DNA from: a bacterium
GTDB taxonomy: Bacteria; Armatimonadota; Zipacnadia; Zipacnadales; Zipacnadaceae
Assembly: GCA_030602615.1 (NCBI GenBank)
Contig: JAUVZM010000013.1
Span: forward strand, 1 to 50,727
Reading direction: 5' to 3'
Length of the DNA: 50,727 nt
The notes beneath the pieces were generated by a model that did not search any database, was not told where the DNA came from, and saw nothing but the letters and a program-made list of their open reading frames with translations. Shown piece after piece: positions 1 to 8,817 of this stretch. Numbering within the stretch: the first letter of the stretch is position 1; each line of letters opens with the position of its first letter. Made by a program: the position numbers and the translations under genes.

Positions 1-1
1 G

Positions 2-1387
2 GCCCAGCAGATTCTAGACGAAGATCACTACGACCTTAAGGATGTCAAAGAGCGCATAGTCGAATATCTTGCCGTCCGCCGGATTAAACCCGATATGAAA
101 GGGCCGATCCTCTGCTTTATCGGGCCTCCCGGCGTGGGTAAGACCTCATTGGGTCAAAGCATCGCGCGGGCAACTGGGCGTGAGTTTATCCGCATCTCGC
201 TGGGCGGTATTCGCGACGAAGCGGAAATCCGCGGCCACCGCCGCACCTATGTCGGCGCGCTGCCCGGCCGCATTATTCAGGGCTTACGCAACATAGGCAC
301 CAATAATCCGGTCTTTATGCTCGATGAGATTGACAAGATCGGGGCGGACTTCCGCGGCGACCCCTCATCAGCGCTGCTGGAGGTGCTGGATCCTGAGCAG
401 AACGACAACTTCTCCGACCACTATCTGGAGATTCCCTTTGACCTGTCCCGGGTTATGTTCATCACCACCGGCAACATCACCGCCACTATTCCGCCGGCGC
501 TCCAGGATCGCATGGAGATAATCCGTCTGCCCGGCTACACTGATGAAGAGAAGTTCCATATCGTTAGGCACTATCTCATTCCCCGTCAGCTTGAGCGCCA
601 CGGCCTGAAGGCCAGCCAGCTACGTATTACCCATGGTGCCTTGCGCCACATCATCGGTGATTATACGCGAGAAGCCGGCGTCCGCAACCTGGAACGAACC
701 ATTGCCGCCATCTGCCGCAAAGCGGCCCGCCGCGTCGCCGAGGGAGAGACTGAGTCCACCAAGGTCAAGATTGCTGACCTGGAGGAATTCCTCGGCCATC
801 AGAAGTTCTTTCCTGATGTCGCCGAGCGCATTACTATGCCCGGGGTGGTAACCGGGTTGGCCTGGACCGAGGCGGGCGGGCAAATCCTGTTTGTAGAGGC
901 CTCGCGGATGCCCGGCGACAAAAACCTCACCCTTACGGGACAACTTGGGGATGTTATGAAGGAGTCAGCGCAGGCAGCGCTAAGCTGGGTGCGCAGCAAC
1001 ACCAAACAGCTCGGCGTTGCTCCTGATTTCTACGAGCACAGCGACATCCACCTGCACGTCCCAAGTGGGGCAACTCCTAAAGATGGACCTTCAGCGGGAG
1101 TAGCTATGGCAGCCGCCTTGACTTCACTACTCACTGGTCGCTTGGCCAAGGACAATGTCGCAATGACTGGCGAGATCACGCTACGCGGCAAGGTAATGCC
1201 GGTCGGGGGAATCAAGGAGAAGGTGCTGGCGGCCAAGCGTGCCGGCCTGGACACCGTCATCCTCCCCGAGCAAAACCGAGGCGCGGTGCAGGATATGGAA
1301 GAGGATCTCTGTGCAGGCATAAACTTCATCTTCGTGGACACGGTGGAGGAAGTCATTGACGCCGCATTGCAGCCTCGCGCGAAATAA
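2..1387 (+). CDS. lon: ATP-dependent protease La (Lon), C-terminal part, truncated by the window edge
   Basis: Lon is a cytosolic AAA+ serine protease that unfolds and degrades damaged and regulatory proteins. The frame is already open at base 2, so the gene starts outside the window; only the end of the linker, the ATPase and the protease are seen. Visible in order are Walker A (GPPGVGKTS, codons 41-49), Walker B ([11 protein letters not shown]), the sensor-2 helix around GVRNLERTI, and the protease domain with the catalytic Ser in DGPSAG (Ser codon 1091-1093) and Lys in GGIKEK (codon 1214-1216). Both members of the Ser-Lys dyad and the nucleotide-binding residues are intact, so the enzyme should be active. 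It converges on the next gene, with 51 bp between the stop codons. Identification is secure. Confidence 0.97.
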   Translation, partial: AQQILDEDHYDLKDVKERIVEYLAVRRIKPDMKGPILCFIGPPGVGKTSLGQSIARATGREFIRISLGGIRDEAEIRGHRRTYVGALPGRIIQGLRNIGTNNPVFMLDEIDKIGADFRGDPSSALLEVLDPEQNDNFSDHYLEIPFDLSRVMFITTGNITATIPPALQDRMEIIRLPGYTDEEKFHIVRHYLIPRQLERHGLKASQLRITHGALRHIIGDYTREAGVRNLERTIAAICRKAARRVAEGETESTKVKIADLEEFLGHQKFFPDVAERITMPGVVTGLAWTEAGGQILFVEASRMPGDKNLTLTGQLGDVMKESAQAALSWVRSNTKQLGVAPDFYEHSDIHLHVPSGATPKDGPSAGVAMAAALTSLLTGRLAKDNVAMTGEITLRGKVMPVGGIKEKVLAAKRAGLDTVILPEQNRGAVQDMEEDLCAGINFIFVDTVEEVIDAALQPRAK

Positions 1388-1438
1388 CGTGATACTGTCC
1401 AAGCAATATCTATTGCCGGGGACGACGCGTCGAGATTG

Positions 1439-1939
1439 TCAGAGGTGGGCTCCTTTCTTCTGTGGTGCACCGTCTTCCGTAATGCGTATTGCCCGCTCCT
1501 CTGGGTCCCACTCGACGGCGTGACCAAGGGCATTGAGCACCACTCGTGCTGGAACATAGACTCGGCCTTCTATCTCCTGCACGGCAATGGGCAAAGGGAA
1601 GGACATGCCGCGGGCCCCACCGACCTTGGGAACGGGCATGATAGCCACCTTTTCCCCGAGTTTGAGCGAGAGGCCACCGATGGGGACGATGTCCCAGTGT
1701 AGCAAGTGCAGATCAAGACTTTCGTGGAGGACTTCGTTAAGAAAGCGAGCGGGAATCATGGCGTGCCCCCTGATTAGCAGTATGGGAAGGGGCGCGGATC
1801 GGACAATATGCGAAGAGAAGTCCACCCGTTCGCCGTTTACATAGGTGACGATCTTCTCGGCGCCAGCGCAATCTGGCGCCACCGCTATGGTCAGCAAAAA
1901 CGTAGCTACCAAGACACACTTGACACGTGGGAGTTTCAT
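1439..1939 (-). CDS. Exported protein with copper amine oxidase N-terminal-like (stalk) domain
   Basis: A 166-residue protein with a signal peptide (basic start, hydrophobic core at residues 8-24, likely cleavage near CAGAEK). The rest resembles the copper amine oxidase N-terminal domain, a small extracytoplasmic module with two repeats marked by phrases like MIPARFLNEV and YVPARVVLNALG, followed by VEWDPEERAIRI. In this family the domain binds the cell surface or other proteins; no enzymatic part is attached here. The start is supported by AAGGAG about nine bases upstream of ATG. Its specific partner cannot be told from context: the neighbours are Lon and alpha-2-macroglobulin. Confidence 0.7.
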   Translation of the reverse strand: MKLPRVKCVLVATFLLTIAVAPDCAGAEKIVTYVNGERVDFSSHIVRSAPLPILLIRGHAMIPARFLNEVLHESLDLHLLHWDIVPIGGLSLKLGEKVAIMPVPKVGGARGMSFPLPIAVQEIEGRVYVPARVVLNALGHAVEWDPEERAIRITEDGAPQKKGAHL

Positions 1940-2122
1940 CTGATTATTCTCCTTCCCGGCTAAAGGCGGTATACTAATAGAGAAGCTTCGTGAGGGAGCG
2001 GTGTTTCCCTTCTGGTGATGGTGACGAATAGGTCATAAGTGATAACACGTTTGGAGAATTGGTAGTACATCGCTACGACCGCTGGTACGAGACGAGGTGG
2101 GGGAGATATGCGGATGAGCGCC

Positions 2123-2150
2123 AGCGGCTCGTACATATGCGCGAGCCGCT
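2123..2150. repeat. Inverted repeat, 9-bp stem
   Basis: AGCGGCTCG (2123-2131) pairs perfectly with CGAGCCGCT (2142-2150) around a 10-base loop. No T-run follows on either strand. It may be a second transcript-end hairpin or a processing site behind the alpha-2-macroglobulin gene. Confidence 0.4.
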
Positions 2151-2170
2151 GCGCCATACAAAAGTCTTTG

Positions 2171-2226
2171 CGGAAGGGGCGCGGGGAAAGCCACTTTCTT
2201 TAGAAAGGGGTTTCCCCGCATTTCCG
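2171..2226 (-). terminator. Probable terminator hairpin of the alpha-2-macroglobulin gene
   Basis: GCGGGGAAA (2181-2189) pairs with TTTCCCCGC (2211-2219). The stem extends imperfectly outward (CGGAA with TTCCG) and holds an inner CTTTC/GAAAG helix. It starts 16 bp after the stop codon of the minus-strand macroglobulin gene. On that strand it is followed by a short T-rich stretch (ACTTTTGT), consistent with intrinsic termination, though the T-run is weak. Confidence 0.55.
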
Positions 2227-2242
2227 TTTTGCCGGTGTGTAG

Positions 2243-5200
2243 TTATGCCCCGGTCACCTCAATCTCCACCGGCTTGGCGTCGGCGCGGTTGTCCGGATTG
2301 TAGTATTCGTAGGCCGTGCTCTTGGGCGTCTTGGCCCTGATCGGGAATTTCGCCTTCAGCCGGTAGCTGAACTTCACGACTTGCCGGGGCTCCAGCTTCT
2401 CCAGATAGACGATGATCTGCCGCCCGGTCAGCTTGTACTTGTCAATGACCTTGCTGCCGACCAGTTCCGCCAGGTCGCCGCTCTGCACCTGGAAGCCGGG
2501 CGGGATGCCCAGATCCACGATGATCATACTCGTCGTACCCGGCGTATTGTTGCGCACCGTGATGTTGGCGGTGACGATATCATCCTGGGCCAGCTTGGTT
2601 TTATCGTAGTCTACATCAATGGCGAGCACTTCCTTAGCTGGCGGCCTGATCTGCTTCCAGGGCAGGTAGTAGCGACTGACGATCTGATAGAGCATACTGC
2701 CTTCGCCCTCGAAGCGAATCTCGATCTCATTTTCGCCCTCTTTGGTCCATTGCTGGCAGTCCACCTGGCGCAGCACGTCGGAATTCTCCTGGGTGATGTG
2801 GAAGGTGCTGGCCTGTTCGCCGTTGATGTGCACGGCGATGTGGGCATCCACCTTCGCCGTTGTCGCCTCTTTTTGGGCCAGCAGCAGCGCTCGCAGCGCC
2901 AGAATGGTGGCGTTGGTTGAATGCCAGGTGCCGTTGGCGTCTTTCTGCGAGATCAGATAGTTCAGCACGCGGCTGGCAACCTGCGGATAGCGGCCCGATT
3001 TGATGAAGGCGATGGCGGCCATCCCCGTGGCTTCCAGGTCTGCTGACTTGCCAGTGGAGTGGGTAATACCACTGATTCCGCTCTCCCACCACATTTTTTC
3101 GCCCTCGGTCTTGGCCATATCGCGCAGGCGGTCGAGTACCTCGATAGTGCGGTCATCCAGATCGTCGCCCTGGAGAAGATCGGCAGCGATCAGAGCGTTG
3201 GCCACCATGCTGAGCACGTAAGGGTCTTTAGCTTCTGCCGCGTGATCGCGAACGAAACTGACTGCCTTATCCAGTTCGGCACCCTGATATTCAGACCACG
3301 CCAGCCCCCAGGTGACATATGCGGTGGGGGGGAGGTCCTTGGCCTGGATACGGGCCCAACTCTCCCGGTGCAAGTACGCCTCATCCGGTTTCCAGCTTCC
3401 GTCATTCTCCTGTTGACTTATCAGCCACTGCTGCGTACGCGAGATAACATTAGCATCCACGGGATGGACGGCATCCATGTCGTGGAACAGCATCAAGCCG
3501 TAGGCGGTGAGGATCTTGTTAGCGGGTGGATCACCGAACCATGAGAAGCCGCCACCATCTACTTCATAGGAGACCAGGCGCTGGTAGCCGGTATTGATGA
3601 AGCCCTCGGCTTTCATCTGGATCTCGGGATTGATCTGATTGGTGGACTTCATATAGTCCATGACCAGCACGTTCGGATAGGTCACCGAGGAAGTCTGCTC
3701 GAAGCAGCCGAAGGGCATCCGCAGCATACTATCCAGGCCCTCGACGGCCTGCGAGAAGATGCCCGGATAGATCTTGACCAGAATCTTGGAGGCGTCGTCA
3801 ATGGCCTGATCGGGAATCGTGAGCGCCTGGGTGACGGTTTCGGTCAAGCGGTCGTTGACCGTCTCTTCAATTTTCTTGCCGTCCGGCTCGATACGAATGT
3901 CCCGACTGATAGCGTCGCTCATCTTCGTGCCCAGGCCGTGGACGGTCAGCTTGTGACTGCCCAACTCCCGCGCAGTGATGGTGAAGTAGCGCACGGTCAC
4001 CTCGTTGGGCTTGATGTTCAGCTCGTAGGTCTCGTTCCCCGTCAGCTTGAACCAGTCAGCTTTCGTCAGCTCAATGCGGACCTTCTGGTCGGTGGGCAGA
4101 TAGTTGTAGACGGCCACCGGTATCGAAACCTGGTCGTTCTGGGTAAGCGCCACCGGCAGGTCAATGTCAATGAAGAAATCCTGGAAGCAGCGCAAGCCCT
4201 TAGTCGTCGAGCCGAGCTGCCCGATGGCGCTGTTGGCCAGTGCGGCCAGCCGCCAGGTAGTGATGGAGTCAGCCATGGGTATGCTCAGCGTCGCCTTGCC
4301 ATTTCCGTCGGTGATCAGCGCCGGCTCGAAGAAGAGTGTCTCGGGGAAGTACTCGCGGATGCGCACTGTTTCCTTGGCGGGCATCTCGCCGCCGGCGGCT
4401 GCTGCATCGGCCATAGGAGGTGGTGCCCCAGCCGCCTTGAGCATGCCAAGGCCCCCAGCTGCCCAACCTGGGCCCGGGATCCCCCGGGCAAAGGCCTGTT
4501 CTGCCATGACTCGCATTGGCGGCTGGCGGGCGCTATCCTTGTCGGCAAAAGCTTGTCCGGAAAACTGTGTGTTGAAGTAGAAGTCGTCTTCGGTATCTTT
4601 CTTGCCATCTGGTCCGGCAGAGAAGACAATAAGCGCCCATGCCGGATCATCCGCCGGGATAAGTGTGAGGTGATTACCCCAGGGGTCGTTGAGTTCCTGT
4701 TGCCTGACTAGCCCGCTGTTCAGCAGGTCGCGCACCGCAGTATCGGCGGCTGGCGCTTGGTTGTCGTGCTCATTGATATACTTGCGCAGTGCTGTGCCGA
4801 TATGCTCGACGAGGGGGCGAAGTTGCTTGGCCCACTGCTCGCGGGCCTCGGCCAGGCGCTCGGCATAGCTATCCGCCTGAAAGACATCCAATTCAGGTAC
4901 ATCCGCCGCCGCAAACAGGAAGCGCGCTGCCTGTTGCTTACGGGCATCTTCGGTCAGGGGGACGACCGGTCCCGGACCCGGCGTGATGATCCCGGGCAGC
5001 TCCAGCCCGTGAATCTCGAAGCGCGGCTTCATCAGCTCCTTCTCGAGGTAAAAGTACACCTTCGCCATCCCTGGCTGCAGCTCCTGAAGCGCAAAGACCG
5101 CCTCGTCCACCACGTTAATGCCCAGCGCCGCCGCCACCGGCTCACCGTTACTGTTGGTCACTGTGAAGTTCAGGCTTGCCTCGCCGCCGGGCAGATAGGT

Positions 5201-6979
5201 ATCCTTGTCGGCGTCAATACCGATATTGAGGTCTGCCGCGGGCTCGACATACAGTGGCCGAGTGTCGCGCACAATCTGGCCGCTGGGCATAATCCGGTAC
5301 GCGCTCACATAGATGGTGCCGCTCAATTGCTGACTCAGCGCAATGCTTATCTCGGCGCGCCCCGCCCGTATGTCGGCCGCACGCGTCAGCATGGTCTGGC
5401 GATCCTTGACCACATCAAAGTAGACCGTTCCGCGCCCGGCGGGCATCGTCAGCGCCGTCGCCAGCACACTGTCACCCACAGTGTAAAGGGCGGCGTCGGT
5501 GCGGAGGAGGATGTTGCCTCCGCCTGGTTGGGCTTCCGTGGGCAGTTGAACCTCCTTTTCGGCAGTGAAGCCGCTGGCCGTCCGCGCCTGGATCTTCAGC
5601 AATACGGGGCGCGAAGGCCTCGCAGGCCCTCCCCGGGGCCGATCGAAGGCTAGAGGTGGGCCCATGCCTGCCGCTGGCGCGTCTTGCTCGGGAAGCTGCA
5701 ACACAACCGTGGCCATCCCCATCTCATCGGTGCGCTGGGGCATCTCAATCAGCTCAATCGGCTCACCACTGGCGTCCTGAGCCTCTATTGATTCGAGAGT
5801 GGCGCTGATCGGTGTGCCGTCTGGTTGCGTGGTCATAATGTACACACGGTTCTCCAGATTGGGCACGAGGTTGCCGGACTCCGGTACCGCGTTGATCATT
5901 ATATGAGAGGCCGCTACCGTGGAAGTCTTGAAGATCGTCTCACTGTGCTCAGCGGCGTCGGTGACTTTCACTTCAAACTCGAGGAAGGCCTTGCCCTGCT
6001 CCAGTGGTTGGCCCACAAAGCTGGTTGGCAGCTTGACCTCGAAGTCAAACGTGCCATCGCTATTGGTTTTTCCTTCGATCTGAGCAATCTCGGTGTAGTC
6101 AACATCAAAGGTCTTGACGGTGACTTGCACGTCGCCGCCGGCGACTGGCTTGCCGAAGAAGTAGTCAGCCTGGACAGTTCCCTGCACCTGCTCACCGGGC
6201 AGGTAGTAGTCGCGATCGGTGGTCAGTGTCACCTTGAACTTGGGCAGCACATAACGCTTGACGGTGACTTTCTTCTCGGTCTCCTGATCCTCGATAATTG
6301 CGCGAATCGTGTAGCGCCCCATATTGACCTCGTCGGCTAGCTGGAAATCAACCGCCGCGATGCCAAAATCGTTGGTCTTCTGTGTTTGCTTGAAGACCTT
6401 GTTGCCCTTGGCATCCGCAACCTCCAGCGTCAGAGGCGTGTCGGCGACTGCGTGGAGGTCGGGTCGCTTGAGCGCCAGCGCGCGAATGTGCATTAGCTGA
6501 GCGGGCTGATAGATAGGCTTGTCAGTGGTCAGCAGAACCTGAAAGACCCGCTTCAGCGTGATACGCTGAGTCAGTGAGTCGCGAAACTCATTATAGCGCG
6601 CCCGTATGATCAGATCATAGGAGCCGGGTTCAGCACTGGGGATGCCGAAGCCGGCTTGCAGCGTGCCCCTGGTGTCAGTTCGCCCGACAAAAAGCTGCCT
6701 GGTGTGAGCGGTGTCGAGCGCCGACAAGCGAATTGAGACCAGGGCCCCGGCGGCGGGCTGGTGCTGTTGATGATCAGTGACCACCACCCGCAGCGCGCCG
6801 CGACTGCCGGCCAGCAGCTCGCGGGGCCCGACGATCTCGATACCCAGGGGATTAAGCGTCCGCTCCTGGCCAGTGACCGGGCTGAGCATTCCCCAGACTA
6901 AAACAAGCAGGGCTGCCACGATTATCGCGGTCGCCATGTAGTTGACACGAATGCGTTGGTTCCGGTCGGTGAGAGACAT
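2243..6979 (-). CDS. Bacterial alpha-2-macroglobulin family protein with a pseudopilin-like insert
   Basis: At 1578 residues this has the usual size of bacterial alpha-2-macroglobulins, which trap attacking proteases in the periplasm. An N-terminal hydrophobic segment (residues 15-35) without a lipobox Cys indicates secretion or membrane anchoring. Macroglobulin domains follow (TTDKPIYQPAQ is the typical MG2 phrase), then the bait-region domain, the main A2M domain (TTWRLAALANS), the thioester domain and a receptor-binding-like C-terminus. The thioester motif is GCFEQ with Cys1092 and Gln1095, so the Cys-x-x-Gln pair is present although the usual CGEQ Gly is Phe. Between the bait region and the main domain, roughly residues 660-870, lies extra sequence. 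Its centre (DPWGN at 765, then FSAGPDGKKDTEDD at 786-799) reads like the C-terminal core of type II secretion pseudopilins. A GGAG site precedes the ATG. No penicillin-binding protein 1C partner is nearby. Confidence 0.93.
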   Translation of the reverse strand: MSLTDRNQRIRVNYMATAIIVAALLVLVWGMLSPVTGQERTLNPLGIEIVGPRELLAGSRGALRVVVTDHQQHQPAAGALVSIRLSALDTAHTRQLFVGRTDTRGTLQAGFGIPSAEPGSYDLIIRARYNEFRDSLTQRITLKRVFQVLLTTDKPIYQPAQLMHIRALALKRPDLHAVADTPLTLEVADAKGNKVFKQTQKTNDFGIAAVDFQLADEVNMGRYTIRAIIEDQETEKKVTVKRYVLPKFKVTLTTDRDYYLPGEQVQGTVQADYFFGKPVAGGDVQVTVKTFDVDYTEIAQIEGKTNSDGTFDFEVKLPTSFVGQPLEQGKAFLEFEVKVTDAAEHSETIFKTSTVAASHIMINAVPESGNLVPNLENRVYIMTTQPDGTPISATLESIEAQDASGEPIELIEMPQRTDEMGMATVVLQLPEQDAPAAGMGPPLAFDRPRGGPARPSRPVLLKIQARTASGFTAEKEVQLPTEAQPGGGNILLRTDAALYTVGDSVLATALTMPAGRGTVYFDVVKDRQTMLTRAADIRAGRAEISIALSQQLSGTIYVSAYRIMPSGQIVRDTRPLYVEPAADLNIGIDADKDTYLPGGEASLNFTVTNSNGEPVAAALGINVVDEAVFALQELQPGMAKVYFYLEKELMKPRFEIHGLELPGIITPGPGPVVPLTEDARKQQAARFLFAAADVPELDVFQADSYAERLAEAREQWAKQLRPLVEHIGTALRKYINEHDNQAPAADTAVRDLLNSGLVRQQELNDPWGNHLTLIPADDPAWALIVFSAGPDGKKDTEDDFYFNTQFSGQAFADKDSARQPPMRVMAEQAFARGIPGPGWAAGGLGMLKAAGAPPPMADAAAAGGEMPAKETVRIREYFPETLFFEPALITDGNGKATLSIPMADSITTWRLAALANSAIGQLGSTTKGLRCFQDFFIDIDLPVALTQNDQVSIPVAVYNYLPTDQKVRIELTKADWFKLTGNETYELNIKPNEVTVRYFTITARELGSHKLTVHGLGTKMSDAISRDIRIEPDGKKIEETVNDRLTETVTQALTIPDQAIDDASKILVKIYPGIFSQAVEGLDSMLRMPFGCFEQTSSVTYPNVLVMDYMKSTNQINPEIQMKAEGFINTGYQRLVSYEVDGGGFSWFGDPPANKILTAYGLMLFHDMDAVHPVDANVISRTQQWLISQQENDGSWKPDEAYLHRESWARIQAKDLPPTAYVTWGLAWSEYQGAELDKAVSFVRDHAAEAKDPYVLSMVANALIAADLLQGDDLDDRTIEVLDRLRDMAKTEGEKMWWESGISGITHSTGKSADLEATGMAAIAFIKSGRYPQVASRVLNYLISQKDANGTWHSTNATILALRALLLAQKEATTAKVDAHIAVHINGEQASTFHITQENSDVLRQVDCQQWTKEGENEIEIRFEGEGSMLYQIVSRYYLPWKQIRPPAKEVLAIDVDYDKTKLAQDDIVTANITVRNNTPGTTSMIIVDLGIPPGFQVQSGDLAELVGSKVIDKYKLTGRQIIVYLEKLEPRQVVKFSYRLKAKFPIRAKTPKSTAYEYYNPDNRADAKPVEIEVTGA

Positions 6980-7350
6980 TTGTCACCATCTCCATAGGTG
7001 AGGCACCGTTCTCAATGGTTGCGAATGCTGTGCACGTCCGACTTGGTTTGCTTTGCTGCGTTAGACGCAAGCGATGGGGTGAAGGTTCCATTATTGGTGC
7101 TGTGTCTAGCAGATCACCTACTGCAGGCAACTATCCCAGAGGGGCAAAGTGGGGTGGAGTAGTACGGGTTTCTGATGCTTAGTATAATGCTTCGCATAAT
7201 ATATCTTATGTTAACTCGCCTCTGCGGGCCACTACATTGTTGTAAGCACATGCCTCAGTGAGGAAGGTCTGGCAACAACTACGGTGAAATGGACTGGCAG
7301 GCGTTTCGACACGTGGTCTGTTGCGTGTGGTCTTAGTTGAGGTGAACTGA
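6980..7350. other. Divergent intergenic region
   Basis: 370 bp between the leftward macroglobulin and the rightward flavoprotein gene; it must hold both promoters. TATAAT occurs at 7183-7188 on the plus strand, but no good -35 box lies 16-18 bp upstream, so the assignment is weak. No coding remnant was recognised. Confidence 0.4.
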
Positions 7351-8016
7351 ATGAGTCGTCGTGTCCTGGGTATTGCGTGTAGTCCGCGGGCAGGTGGTAA
7401 TTCGGATCGGGTTTTGGAGAAAGCTTTGGCGGGCGCTGAGTCGGCGGGTGCGGCGGTGGAATTGATAGCTCTGCGCAACTTAGAGATAGTGCCTTGCGAG
7501 GAATGCGACGCCTGCTTGACGAGCGGGGAATGTCCTCTGGACGATGACTTTCCAAGAGTTCTGGAAAAACTTCTGGCGTGTGACTGCTTAATTGTGGCCA
7601 CTCCTGTCTTCTTTATGAGCATCACTGCTTACGCCAAGGCCCTGATTGAGCGCTGTCAGTGCCTGTGGGCGCGCAAGTACGTGCTGCGCCAGCTGCTGTT
7701 CCCTGATCAGCAGCGGGACCGGCGCGCTATGCTGATTTCTGTCGCTGGCACAAAAAGCAAACAAATGTTCGAGTGTATCACCCTTACCGTAAAGTACTGG
7801 CTTGATGTGCTGGAAATGAAGCACGTTAGCAGCCTGTTTGTGAATCAGGTAGACGCCAAGGGCGACATACTGAAGCATCCCTCGGCTCTGGAGGAAGCGT
7901 TGCGCATGGGACAGAGCCTGGTGACAGCTCCCCAGCCACCAGACAAGGCTGAGGTAGTAAGGCTGTTCGGAGGGTTGTCCAGTGAAACTGGATTATCAGG
8001 AGAGGATTTAGCCTAA
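7351..8016 (+). CDS. NADPH-dependent FMN reductase / iron-sulfur flavoprotein-like oxidoreductase
   Basis: A 221-residue flavodoxin-fold protein. It opens with the FMN phosphate-binding loop (GIACSPRAGGNSD) and continues with a Cys-rich stretch, PCEECDACLTSGEC (about residues 49-62). That compact Cys cluster is typical of iron-sulfur flavoproteins (Isf family), which pass electrons from ferredoxin to acceptors. ATPVFFMSITAYAKALIER is the usual FMN-contact region. Cytosolic; the physiological acceptor is unknown. An 84-bp gap separates it from the corrinoid adenosyltransferase, whose Co(II) substrate must be reduced before adenosylation, so a flavoprotein reductase partner is plausible but is inference. 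Confidence 0.85.
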   Translation: MSRRVLGIACSPRAGGNSDRVLEKALAGAESAGAAVELIALRNLEIVPCEECDACLTSGECPLDDDFPRVLEKLLACDCLIVATPVFFMSITAYAKALIERCQCLWARKYVLRQLLFPDQQRDRRAMLISVAGTKSKQMFECITLTVKYWLDVLEMKHVSSLFVNQVDAKGDILKHPSALEEALRMGQSLVTAPQPPDKAEVVRLFGGLSSETGLSGEDLA

Positions 8017-8100
8017 TAATCTAGCTCGTGCGGCATGGTGCTGCTGAACGGCGTTCTGATCAATAGAGACCCACTGTGGCATGGGCACAGGAGCAGCTTA

Positions 8101-8640
8101 ATGTGTAAAGAGAGCCATCCCTGGCAACGCGGCTATATTCAAGTCTACACCGGCGATGGTAAGGGCAAGACGACTGCCGCGCTGGGCCTGGCGCTGCGGG
8201 CGGCTGGAGCCGGCGCCAGGGTGTTCATCGCCCAATTTGCCAAAGGCAGGCCCACCGCAGAGTTGGCCTTGCTAGCCCGGCTCTCTGACCTGATCACTAT
8301 CAAACAGTACGGCCGAAGCCGCTTCATTGTGGGCGAGCCCAACCCCGAGGACATTGAGGCCGCTCAAGAGGGGCTGCAGCAGACTCAGCAAGCGATCACC
8401 TCGGGAGAGTATCCTCTGGTTATCCTGGACGAGGCAAATGTGGCTGTGGATCTGGGGCTACTCTCGGTGCAGGCGCTGTTAGCAGCTGTGAACTCAAAGC
8501 CCCAGCATGTAGAGATTGTTATAACCGGCCGCAATGCGCATGAGCGCATCATTGACCGCGCCGACCTGGTCACGGAGATGCGCCAGGTCAAGCACTATCA
8601 CAGCAAAGGCGTGGAAGCCCGAGCAGGCATCGAAGAATAG
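8101..8640 (+). CDS. cobO: Cob(I)yrinic acid a,c-diamide adenosyltransferase (CobA/CobO type)
   Basis: A 179-residue enzyme of the CobA/CobO/BtuR family, which transfers the adenosyl group of ATP to reduced corrinoids in cobalamin synthesis and salvage. The P-loop GDGKGKTTAALG sits near the N-terminus. It is followed by FIAQFAKG, a Walker-B-like VILDEANVAVDLG and VITGRNAHE, all family hallmarks. I start it at ATG 8101 rather than 8035 because AGGAG lies at 8089-8093 with seven-base spacing, and the next residues match the family's normal start. It probably forms an operon with the flavoprotein upstream. Confidence 0.93.
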   Translation: MCKESHPWQRGYIQVYTGDGKGKTTAALGLALRAAGAGARVFIAQFAKGRPTAELALLARLSDLITIKQYGRSRFIVGEPNPEDIEAAQEGLQQTQQAITSGEYPLVILDEANVAVDLGLLSVQALLAAVNSKPQHVEIVITGRNAHERIIDRADLVTEMRQVKHYHSKGVEARAGIEE

Positions 8641-8817
8641 CGACAGGCCACCTCATTTTTGCTGCCCCAGCGAGCAGCATAAGTATCTTGTCAGGATTGC
8701 AGTTGACAAACGGTGATTAGCCCGTCGAGCAATGCTCGGCGCCATCGCCATCCACTGCTTTGTACGAATAACTGCCCCGTTCAGTGTCTGGGGAATCTCT
8801 CTATCCCGACGCTGTGT

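Larger units (their letters stand above)
1940..2242. other. Intergenic stretch with two hairpins
   Basis: About 300 bp between two minus-strand genes. It holds two inverted repeats, listed separately, which probably end the alpha-2-macroglobulin transcript. I see no gene, and no clear promoter for the exported protein beyond its ribosome-binding site. Confidence 0.5.

Noticed and set aside
3938-5653. Long plus-strand open frames (257 and 298 codons) opposite the alpha-2-macroglobulin gene
   Set aside because: They mirror a strongly supported protein on the other strand, have no recognisable domains and follow from its codon composition.
7183-7188. TATAAT upstream of the flavoprotein gene as a promoter
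   Set aside because: No acceptable -35 box at the right distance, so kept only as a remark in the intergenic entry.
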